Positions 47,439 to 53,847 of a stretch of 53,847 bases of DNA are shown one piece after another. The DNA is from CAZRIP01 sp964600165 (lineage in GTDB: Bacteria; Elusimicrobiota; Elusimicrobia; UBA1565; UBA9628), in NCBI GenBank assembly GCA_964600165.1, contig CAZRIP010000011.1, positions 1 to 53,847 of the forward strand, given 5' to 3'. Position numbers and translations under genes: made by a program. Under the pieces are notes generated by a model. It saw only the letters and a list, made by a program, of their open reading frames with translations, did no database searches and was not told the DNA's origin. How positions within the stretch are numbered: the first letter of the stretch is position 1; each line of letters begins with the position of its first letter.

Positions 47439-48592
47439 AGATCCTTCTTCTGACGGCGTCCGTGGGCTCGGGGCACACCCGCGCCGCCGAGGCGGTCTCG
47501 CTGGCGCTGCGCGAGGCCCATCCCGGCGTCCGCGTCGAGACCTTGGACGCGCTGACGCTCGCCTCGCCCTTGTTTCGCGCGTTCTACGGCAAGGGCTACC
47601 TCGCGCTGGCCGAGCGCGCGCCGGCCCTGGTCGGCTGGTTCTACGACCGGCTCGACGAGCCGCGTGCTCCGGGAGATTGGGCGCGGCAGCTCGTGCAGAC
47701 GGCCGGGATGAAGGCCCTTCTCTCGCGCCTGCGCGAGGGCGAATGGGACGCGATCGTGAGCACGCATTTTTTGACTTCCGAGCTCGTCGCGGCTCTCAAG
47801 CGCCGCGCCCTCGTCTCGGCTCCGCTCGTCACGATCGTCACCGACATGGACGCGCACCGATTATGGGCCCAGGAGCCCTGCACGAAGTACCTCGTCGGCG
47901 GCGCCGAGGCGGCTAACGCTCTCCAACGCCGCGGCGTCGCCGGCGAGCGGATCGCGATCACCGGGATCCCGATCCATCCGATTTTCTCCAGGCTCCCGAC
48001 GCGGCGCGCCTGCCTGGCCGAGCACGGCCTTTCGGGAACGCGCCCCGTGATCCTGCAGCTCGCGGGCGGCTCCGGCCACGGCCCGCTCGAGGACGTTTAC
48101 ACAGGGCTTTTGAGCCTCGAAAAGCCGGTCGACCTGATCGTCGTCGCGGGACGCAACCGCGCGGCGCGCTATCGGCTGCTCAAGAGGCTCGTCCCCGCGC
48201 GCCACAACGCGCGCGTGCTCGGCTTCACCGACCGCATGCATGAGCTCATGCGCGCGGCCGACCTCGTCGTTTCCAAGCCCGGCGGATTGACTTGCTCGGA
48301 GGCCCTGGCCTGCGGGACTCCGATGGCGATCATCAACCCGATCCCCGGCCAGGAGTCGCGCAACGGCGACTTCCTGCTCGAGAATGGCGCGGCGATCAAG
48401 ATCAACGCCGTGGCCGCCCTTCCAGGGAAGGTCGCGGCTCTGCTCGAGGACCCTTTGAAGCTCGCGCGCCTGCGCGAGAGCGCGCTCAAGCTGGCGTCGC
48501 CGGTCGCGGCCTTCGACGCGGCGCGCGAGATCGTCTCCGTCGCCGAGCGCGCCGCCCGATCCGAGCGAGGAACGGCCGCCGTCTCCGCCTGA
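47435..48592 (+). CDS. MGDG-synthase/UgtP-like diacylglycerol glycosyltransferase
   Basis: 385 residues, GT28/GT-B fold. The N-terminal TASVGSGHTRAA carries the GSGH motif of MGDG synthases. TDMDAHRLW, TGIPIHPIF, LQLAGGSGHG, GFTDRMHELMRAADLVVSKPGG (split around GFTDRMHEL and ADLVVSKPGGLT) and IPGQESRNGDFL mark the acceptor and UDP-sugar sites. It transfers a sugar to diacylglycerol or a related lipid at the membrane. GTG start overlaps the LpxH-like stop (GTGA). Convergent with ppk. Confidence 0.88.
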   Translation: MKILLLTASVGSGHTRAAEAVSLALREAHPGVRVETLDALTLASPLFRAFYGKGYLALAERAPALVGWFYDRLDEPRAPGDWARQLVQTAGMKALLSRLREGEWDAIVSTHFLTSELVAALKRRALVSAPLVTIVTDMDAHRLWAQEPCTKYLVGGAEAANALQRRGVAGERIAITGIPIHPIFSRLPTRRACLAEHGLSGTRPVILQLAGGSGHGPLEDVYTGLLSLEKPVDLIVVAGRNRAARYRLLKRLVPARHNARVLGFTDRMHELMRAADLVVSKPGGLTCSEALACGTPMAIINPIPGQESRNGDFLLENGAAIKINAVAALPGKVAALLEDPLKLARLRESALKLASPVAAFDAAREIVSVAERAARSERGTAAVSA

Positions 48593-48650
48593 CACGGGTT
48601 TGGAGAGCGCGACGCGGCGCAGGGCGTGGCCTAGCGAAAGTCTGTCGCTC

Positions 48651-48688
48651 CCGCATACATACTATGGGCGCCCATAGTATGTATGCGG
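48651..48688. repeat. 38-bp perfect palindrome between convergent genes
   Basis: CCGCATACATACTATGGGC (48651-48669) is followed directly by its exact reverse complement (48670-48688) with no loop. The sequence is A/T-richer than its surroundings and has no T-run. It is located 58 bp after the glycosyltransferase stop and 2 bp before the ppk stop. Confidence 0.8.
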
Positions 48689-48689
48689 T

Positions 48690-50834
48690 TCAGGCCGCGA
48701 CGGGGATGCGGTACTCGAGGATCGTGCCGCGGTACTTCGCCGCCGCGAGGGTCTGGAAGAGGTCCTGCGAGCGGATCGAACGCCCGCCGCTCTTGGGCTG
48801 CACGCGCTCGTAGGTGCCGTCGGGCTTGAGTCCCCACGCGCGCGCGTTGTCCGACAGCGAGACGTCCAGGATCACGTCGCGGATGAAGTGCCTCAGCGCG
48901 ACGTCCTTGATCGGGAACGCGATCTCGTAGCGCGTGTAGAAGTTGCGCGGCATCCAGTCGGCGCTCGAGAGATAGACCTTATCGGCCCCTCCGGCGCGGA
49001 AATAATAGACGCGGGAATGCTCCAGGAACCGATCGACCACGGAGACGACGCGGATGTTCTCGCTCAAGCCCTTGATCCCCGGCCGCAGGCAGCAGATGCC
49101 GCGCACGAGCAGATCGACGCGCACGCCGGCCTGCGACGCGTCATAGAGCGCCTCGATGATCGCCGGGTCGACGAGCGCGTTCATCTTGCCGATGACGTGC
49201 CCGCGCCCGCCCGCCTTCTGGATGCGCGTCTCCTCCTTGATGAGCCGCAGGATCCGAGAGTGCAAAGAGTCCGGGGCGACCAGCAGCTCGCGGAAGCCCT
49301 CCGCCGACTTGCGGCGGCGCAGCGCCTCGAAGTAAGTCTCCACCTCCATGCCGATCGCAGGGTCGGCGGTCAACAGACCGAGGTCCGTGTACTGCTTGGC
49401 CGTGCTCGGGTGATAATTGCCCGTGCCTAGGTGCACGTACGAGCGCTCGCCGCCTGGCTCGAGACGGAATATCTGCGTGACCTTGCTGTGCACCTTGAAG
49501 CCGCCCATCGGCTGCACCACGCGCACGCCGGCCGCGCGCAGTTCCTCGGCGAGCTTGAGATTGTTGAGCTCGTCGAAACGGGCCTTGATCTCGACGTAAG
49601 CGGTGACCCTCTTGCCGCGCCGCACGGCCTCCTTGAGCGCCTCGACGATCGGCGAGCGCGCGCTCGTGCGATACATCGTGTGGTAGATCCGCGTCACGTT
49701 CTGGTCGCGCGCGGCGCGCGCGAGGAAGTTGACCACCGGCTCGAAGGAGTCGTAGGGATGATGCAGCAGGATGTCGTGCTCCCGCACGACGTCGAAGATC
49801 CGGCGCGCGTTGGCCAGAGGCGGCGGCATCTGCGGGCGGACCTCCGGGTAGCGCAGCTTGCCGCGGGCGGGCAGACGGTAGAGGCTCGCCAGCGTGCGCA
49901 GATCGAGCGGCAGGTCGAAGCGATAGAGCCCGGCGCTGTCGAGGCCCAGGGCGGTCGCCAGAAATAGCGCCCCTTCGGAGTACGACGGAGCGTCGACCTC
50001 CAGGCGCACGACCTTGGCGCGAGAGCGGCGGCGCACGGCCGCGGCGATCTGCTCCTCCAGCGATTCTTCGTCGTCGGGGCGATAGCGCAGGTCGGCCTCG
50101 CGGATGATCTTAAACGGAAACGACTCGACGACCTCCCTCCCCGGGAAGAAATCCTCGGCTCGGTCCGCCAGCCAGCGCTCGCCGAGCGCGAAGCGGGAGA
50201 CCCCTTTCCGGGGGCCGAGGTCGATCAGCCGGTCCTCGCGGCTCTGGATCGTGAGGATCGCGTACTCGCGCGGGAAGCGCACGAAGACGTGGATCGTCTC
50301 GCTCATGATCTTCGGAGGCGGCTCCGTCGAGCGGCGCAGGATGTATTTGATCTCGGGCAGGCGCGCGCGGATCTCTCCGTCGAGGGTCTTGCTCTCGGTG
50401 AAGTCGGCGTAGACGCGGACGCCCTGGCGCGAGAGAGTCTCCAGAATCTCATCGAGGACGACGGCCTGCTTGCCCTTCTGGCGCAGCACGTGCTCCCGGA
50501 TCTGCGCGAGGACCTTGGCCGCCGTCAGCCCGTCCGGGAAGCGCCGCAACGGGAAGCGCCGGGCCAGCCGTTGGATCTCGGCGACGCGGACCATGAAGAA
50601 CTCGTCCAAGTTCGAGCTCACGATCGAGGCGAAGCGCAGGCGGTCCAAGGTCGGCACGGAGCGGTCGGCGGCCTCGGCCAGCACGCGGTCGTTGAAGGAC
50701 AGCCAGCTCAGGTCGCGATTGAAGAACTTGATCGGCGCCGCGATCGGAGTCGAAACGGTGGACGGCGTCCCGTCCGGTCCGGGAGGAAACGGAAGCCAAT
50801 GGGCTTTTTCGAGCTTGGGGGGCACTTCTCTCAT
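48690..50834 (-). CDS. ppk: Polyphosphate kinase 1
   Basis: 714 residues, usual length. It polymerises the gamma-phosphate of ATP into polyphosphate, reversibly. The N domain opens FFNRDLSWLSFNDRVL (about 37-52). FKVHSKVTQIFR holds the autophosphorylated His region, HLGTGNYHPSTAKQYTDLG and LVRGICCLRPGIKGLSENI-type segments (RGICCLRPGI, SENIRVVSVVDRFLEHSR) are PPK1 hallmarks. ATG at 50834 fits the family start; the open frame continues upstream across the Pho-box region. Divergent from sixA-phoB-phoR. Confidence 0.96.
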   Translation of the reverse strand: MREVPPKLEKAHWLPFPPGPDGTPSTVSTPIAAPIKFFNRDLSWLSFNDRVLAEAADRSVPTLDRLRFASIVSSNLDEFFMVRVAEIQRLARRFPLRRFPDGLTAAKVLAQIREHVLRQKGKQAVVLDEILETLSRQGVRVYADFTESKTLDGEIRARLPEIKYILRRSTEPPPKIMSETIHVFVRFPREYAILTIQSREDRLIDLGPRKGVSRFALGERWLADRAEDFFPGREVVESFPFKIIREADLRYRPDDEESLEEQIAAAVRRRSRAKVVRLEVDAPSYSEGALFLATALGLDSAGLYRFDLPLDLRTLASLYRLPARGKLRYPEVRPQMPPPLANARRIFDVVREHDILLHHPYDSFEPVVNFLARAARDQNVTRIYHTMYRTSARSPIVEALKEAVRRGKRVTAYVEIKARFDELNNLKLAEELRAAGVRVVQPMGGFKVHSKVTQIFRLEPGGERSYVHLGTGNYHPSTAKQYTDLGLLTADPAIGMEVETYFEALRRRKSAEGFRELLVAPDSLHSRILRLIKEETRIQKAGGRGHVIGKMNALVDPAIIEALYDASQAGVRVDLLVRGICCLRPGIKGLSENIRVVSVVDRFLEHSRVYYFRAGGADKVYLSSADWMPRNFYTRYEIAFPIKDVALRHFIRDVILDVSLSDNARAWGLKPDGTYERVQPKSGGRSIRSQDLFQTLAAAKYRGTILEYRIPVAA

Positions 50835-50893
50835 GTTAGCAATTGAGGCAAGACCCATTAAACAGGACGACGGTGATACGGGGATGACGCGCG

Positions 50894-50938
50894 TGTCACC
50901 CGCGTGTGACACGTTTGTCGCGCGCGATTTGATAGGAT
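50894..50938 (+). promoter_or_regulatory. Triple Pho-box-like repeat and -10 box of sixA-phoB-phoR
   Basis: TGTCA (50894), TGTGA (50905) and TGTCG (50916) recur every 11 bp. The last pair forms TGTGACA-cgtt-TGTCGCG (50905-50922), and TAGGAT (50933-50938) starts 10 bp later, 7 nt before the sixA ATG. This is the layout of a PhoB-activated promoter in which the Pho box replaces the -35. The site also lies about 60 bp upstream of ppk on the other strand. Confidence 0.7.
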
Positions 50939-50945
50939 TTTCCGG

Positions 50946-51440
50946 ATGAAATTGGTGCTGCTGCGCCACGGCCCGGCCGGCGACAAGAAGGCTTGGACGG
51001 CGTCCGGCAAGCCCGACGCCGAGCGGCCGCTGACGGCCAAGGGGCGGCGCAAGACCGAGCTCGCCGCCGCCGGCGTGCGCCGCGTGGTCGGGAAAGTCGA
51101 CCGCGTCGTCTCGAGCCCGCTTAAGCGCGCCGCGCAGACGGCGGAGCTCGCCGCCGCCGAGCTCGAGCTCAAGTCGACCGAGAGCTTCGACGAGCTCTCT
51201 CCGGGCGCCTCGCCGGAACGGCTGCTTCGGCGCTTGACCTCGCTTCCCTCTTCCCAGACCGTCGTGCTCGTCGGGCACGAGCCGGATCTCAGCCGTTTCG
51301 CGGCGGCGCTCATCGGCGGCGGAAGGCTCGAGCTCAAGAAGGCGGGCGCGTGCCAGATCGCGTTCCACGGAAAGCCGGCGAAAAGCGAGGGCGCGCTGTC
51401 GTGGCTGCTGGCCCCCCGGCAGCTCAGGCGCCTGGCGTGA
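50946..51440 (+). CDS. sixA: SixA-type phosphohistidine phosphatase
   Basis: 164 residues, histidine-phosphatase fold. LLRHGPA (5-11) has the catalytic RHG, VVSSPLKRAAQTAEL the second Arg region, and VLVGHEPDLSRF the second catalytic His. SixA removes phosphate from His residues of phosphotransfer proteins. It is often found next to polyphosphate genes. Its stop overlaps the GTG of phoB. Confidence 0.92.
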   Translation: MKLVLLRHGPAGDKKAWTASGKPDAERPLTAKGRRKTELAAAGVRRVVGKVDRVVSSPLKRAAQTAELAAAELELKSTESFDELSPGASPERLLRRLTSLPSSQTVVLVGHEPDLSRFAAALIGGGRLELKKAGACQIAFHGKPAKSEGALSWLLAPRQLRRLA

Positions 51441-52123
51441 GCGCGGAGCGCATCCTCGTCGTCGAGGACGAGAAGAACCTCTCGAAGATCCTCAAGTACA
51501 ATCTAGAAAAGGCCGGCTACGCGGTCTCCTGCTGCTTCGACGGGGTGAGCGGCCTCGAGTCGCTCAAGAAAGAGAAGCCGGATTTGGTCATCTTGGACGT
51601 GATGCTTCCCAAGCTCGACGGCTTCGAGTTCTGCCGGGAGGCGCGGCGAGATATCCGCACGCCGATCATCATGCTGACCGCGCGCAAGGAGGAGGTCGAT
51701 CGCGTGCTGGGCTTGGAGCTCGGCGCCGACGACTACGTAACCAAGCCCTTCAGCGTCCGGGAACTCCTCGCGCGGGTCAAGGCGATCCTGCGGCGCAGCG
51801 TCCAAACCGCCGAAACGGAAAAGCGCGTCCTGCGCGCCGGCGCCATCGAGCTCGACCTGGAGACTTACGAGGCGCGGCTCAACGGCAAGACGTTCCCGAT
51901 CCGCTCCAAGGAGTTCGATTTCCTCAAGTGCCTGTTCCAGGCGCGCGGCAAGGTCCTCTCGCGCGACGAGCTTCTGGAAAAAGTCTGGGGATACGATAAA
52001 TCCCTCGATATAGACACGCGAACGGTCGACCAGCACATCGCCCGCCTGCGCGACAAGCTCGGCGCCGAGGCGGCCCGCATCGTCACCGTCAAGAACGTCG
52101 GTTATCGTTTGAAGCTGGACTGA
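51437..52123 (+). CDS. phoB: PhoB-like response regulator
   Basis: 228 residues. Receiver with ILVVEDEKN, VILDVMLPKLDG (phospho-Asp), MLTARKEE, YVTKPFS (Lys). A winged-helix OmpR/PhoB domain follows, ending IVTVKNVGYRLKLD. The GTG start overlaps the sixA stop. Together with the PhoR-like kinase and Pho-like repeats it is most likely the phosphate-starvation regulator, though OmpR-family members cannot be assigned with certainty from sequence. Confidence 0.88.
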   Translation: MSAERILVVEDEKNLSKILKYNLEKAGYAVSCCFDGVSGLESLKKEKPDLVILDVMLPKLDGFEFCREARRDIRTPIIMLTARKEEVDRVLGLELGADDYVTKPFSVRELLARVKAILRRSVQTAETEKRVLRAGAIELDLETYEARLNGKTFPIRSKEFDFLKCLFQARGKVLSRDELLEKVWGYDKSLDIDTRTVDQHIARLRDKLGAEAARIVTVKNVGYRLKLD

Positions 52124-53364
52124 TGCGCGGGCCGGTCGGACGGTTTTGCGCGTCGCTCGGAGTCGCGTTCGCCGCCGTCGTCGCGTTCTCGCGATTGTCG
52201 CTGGCCGCCGGCGCCGCCTCCGGCGCCGTGTCTTTCGCCTGGCTCGCGTGGACGTCGTTGTCCCTCGCGCGTGATTTCTCGGATTCGGCGGAGCGCGCCC
52301 TCAACGAGCTGACCCGCCGCGCCGGCGCCGAGGCCGCCGAGCTCGCGCGCGACCGCGACCGCTTCTTGACGATCCTCGACAACATCGTCGAGGCCGTCGC
52401 CGCCGTCGACGCGGGCGGGCGCGTGATCTTCCTCAACCCGGCGTTCTGCCAGCTCTTCCAGCTCTCGCCCGCGGCGGTCGGTTTGCAGCTCTTCGAGGTC
52501 CTGCGCCATCCTAAACTGACCACGCTGCTGGCCGAGGTATTAAAGGAAGGGCGCGTCCGGGTGGACGAAGTCGAGCTCTTCGGCGCCGAGGAGAATCACT
52601 TCGAGGCGCACGTCGTGCCGCTGCTCGGCGCTCGCCAGCGCGGCGCGCTCGTCTTGCTGCATGAGATCACGCGCATCCGCAAGCTCGAGAAAGTCCGGCG
52701 CGACTTCGTCGCCAACGTCTCGCATGAGCTGCGCACGCCGTTGGCCTCGATCCGCGGCTTCGCCGAGACGCTGCGCGACGGCGCGCTCGACGACAACGAG
52801 CACCGCCTCGAGTTCGTCGAGGCGATCGAAAAAGACGCCCAGCGCCTGGCCGCGCTCGTCGACGACCTGCTCGATCTCTCCGCGATCGAGTCCGGCCAGA
52901 GGCCGCCGCGGCTGGAGAACGCGCCGCTGCTCGAGATCGCGCGCGAGGCCGGCCAAGCGATGCGGCCGCTCGCCGAGCGCCGGCGGATCACTATCGAGGT
53001 CGAAAGCGCATCGGGGCCGCAGGCGCGCGTCGACCGCCGCCAGATGCGCCAAGTCTTCACGAACCTCATCGACAACGCCATCAAGTTCAACCGCGACGGC
53101 GGGCGCGTGACCGTGCGCGCGGAGACCGACGGCAAGACCGCCACGGTCTTCGTCTCGGATACCGGCGTCGGCATCCCCGCGGAGGATCTGCCGCGCGTCT
53201 TCGAGCGCTTCTATCGCGTCGACAAGGCGCGCTCGCGCGAGCAGGGCGGGACCGGCCTGGGCCTGGCGATCGTCAAGCATCTCGTCGAGGCGCACCGCGG
53301 CGGCGTGGCCGTGCAGAGCCGTCCCGACGAAGGCTCCGTCTTCCGCTTCACCATCCCCGTCTGA
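52123..53364 (+). CDS. phoR: PhoR-like sensor histidine kinase
   Basis: 413 residues. Two N-terminal helices (about 8-50) with almost no periplasmic loop, as in PhoR. A PAS domain at 80-185 (LDNIVEAVAAVDAGGRVIF). HisKA with the phospho-accepting His in FVANVSHELRTPLASIRG. HATPase with DNAIKFN (N box), DTGVGIP (G1) and GGTGLGLAIVKHL (G2). 1-bp overlap with phoB. The missing sensory loop fits sensing through a partner such as PhoU-Pst, which is not in the window. Confidence 0.9.
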   Translation: MRGPVGRFCASLGVAFAAVVAFSRLSLAAGAASGAVSFAWLAWTSLSLARDFSDSAERALNELTRRAGAEAAELARDRDRFLTILDNIVEAVAAVDAGGRVIFLNPAFCQLFQLSPAAVGLQLFEVLRHPKLTTLLAEVLKEGRVRVDEVELFGAEENHFEAHVVPLLGARQRGALVLLHEITRIRKLEKVRRDFVANVSHELRTPLASIRGFAETLRDGALDDNEHRLEFVEAIEKDAQRLAALVDDLLDLSAIESGQRPPRLENAPLLEIAREAGQAMRPLAERRRITIEVESASGPQARVDRRQMRQVFTNLIDNAIKFNRDGGRVTVRAETDGKTATVFVSDTGVGIPAEDLPRVFERFYRVDKARSREQGGTGLGLAIVKHLVEAHRGGVAVQSRPDEGSVFRFTIPV

Positions 53365-53373
53365 CCGTCGAGC

Positions 53374-53391
53374 TGTCACAGTCGTGTCACT
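53374..53391 (+). promoter_or_regulatory. Pho-box-like repeat upstream of the porin gene
   Basis: TGTCACA-gtcg-TGTCACT, two units 11 bp apart (53374, 53385), 10 bp after the phoR stop. The leaderless-type -10 of the porin (TAAGTT, 53436-53441) is 44 bp downstream, so if both are real PhoB would act from an upstream site. Confidence 0.6.
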
Positions 53392-53435
53392 TACGCTTGA
53401 CGGCAATGCAATTCATGGGATCGTCACATGATTGA

Positions 53436-53441
53436 TAAGTT
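53436..53441 (+). promoter_or_regulatory. -10 box for the porin gene
   Basis: TAAGTT lies 6 nt (GTGGCC) before the ATG at 53448, the same spacing as at other unit heads in the window. TTCATG at 53412-53417 is a weak -35. Confidence 0.4.
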
Positions 53442-53447
53442 GTGGCC

Positions 53448-53847
53448 ATGAAAATCCCCCGCCGATTCACCGCCGCCCTCGCCGCACTGTCGCTCATCGC
53501 CTCGAACGCCGCGCCGCTCTTCGCGCTCGAGCCCGTGACCGTCAGCGTCAGCAAGATCAAGGACTTGAACATCCGCATTTACGGCTTCGTGGAAACGGAC
53601 ATGATCTCCGACACCACGGCCGGCTACACCGAAGAGATGGACACCGTCGCCCCGGCCACGCGCAACACGACGACGGCGGCCGCAGGCGGCACGGGCACCG
53701 GCGTGACCAACTTCGCCGGCCAGACGCACAGGTCCATCGGCTCGATCCGCAACAGCCGCCTGGGCTTCGAGTTCAACGTGCCCAAGACCGACTCCGGCCT
53801 GGCGACCAAGGGCGTCTTCGAGATGGACTTAATGGGCAACAACGCTC
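53448..53847 (+). CDS. Outer-membrane porin-like protein, 3' truncated by the window edge
   Basis: 133 residues visible, with no stop before the window ends. Signal peptide 1-26 (ending APLFALE). The next strand, NIRIYGFVETDMISDT, and SIRNSRLGFEFNVP are typical of porins that begin with a short beta-strand bearing YG-F and later an R-x-SRLGF strand. A Thr/Gly-rich loop lies between. The Pho-box-like repeat and upstream phoBR make a phosphate-starvation porin likely; this is inferred from context. Confidence 0.72.
   Translation, partial: MKIPRRFTAALAALSLIASNAAPLFALEPVTVSVSKIKDLNIRIYGFVETDMISDTTAGYTEEMDTVAPATRNTTTAAAGGTGTGVTNFAGQTHRSIGSIRNSRLGFEFNVPKTDSGLATKGVFEMDLMGNNA

Noticed and set aside
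48690..51368. Extended 892-residue start for polyphosphate kinase
   Set aside because: The extra N-terminal residues cross the Pho-box region and the sixA gene and lack PPK homology; family length fits the ATG at 50834.

Overview
The window is a GC-rich stretch of a diderm bacterium. The evidence for an outer membrane is a LolC/E-LolD lipoprotein exporter, an LpxH-like phosphoesterase, several predicted lipoproteins and the start of a porin. The mix of genes, and many exported proteins with long Ala/Pro-rich tails, would fit a high-GC member of Elusimicrobiota. That placement is an inference from gene style, not from a marker gene. No tRNA, rRNA, IS element, prophage or CRISPR array was seen. 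Codon use is uniform, so this looks like core chromosome.

Layout. 1-5115: end of an M16 peptidase, then a minus-strand group (SMUG1-type uracil-DNA glycosylase, SseB/TPR protein, anchored protein). 5142-10752: peptide deformylase, a GH113-like hydrolase and NamZ (plus) facing NagZ and a sodium:solute symporter (minus), which forms a peptidoglycan-sugar salvage group. Its fourth member, MurQ, sits in the ndk operon at 18126-21345. 10815-18171: secreted or membrane proteins of unknown role, a Sui1/YciH factor, and a PQ-loop-like membrane protein behind an attenuator-like leader. 21410-26395: TPR proteins, two of them tandem paralogues. 26447-28504: a FlgO/FlgP/FlgT-like (CsgG/LPP20) operon behind a candidate c-di-GMP-I riboswitch. 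28820-30378: an OmpR-type regulator divergent from a secreted protein. 30425-38590: a long plus-strand cluster (two lone receivers, lysS, lolC/E, lolD, ilvE, third TPR paralogue, xth, dut). 39166-44373: a four-gene operon starting with an MFS-DUF2252 fusion, then a small membrane protein, a PPP-type phosphatase and a second MFS. 44422-46462: CHAD and CYTH/VTC-like proteins and a Lys/Ala-rich protein. 46671-48592: LpxH-like phosphoesterase and glycolipid glycosyltransferase. 48690-end: ppk1, sixA, phoB, phoR and a porin, with Pho-box-like repeats in the gaps.

Three themes recur. First, most transcription-unit heads carry a -10 hexamer exactly 6-7 nt before the start codon and no Shine-Dalgarno sequence, which points to widespread leaderless mRNA. 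Second, phosphate and polyphosphate functions (CHAD, CYTH/VTC, PPK1, SixA, PhoBR, porin) cluster and share 11-bp-spaced TGTCA repeats. Third, two long structured leaders end in intrinsic terminators just before minus-strand genes, one resembling a known riboswitch class and one not recognised.
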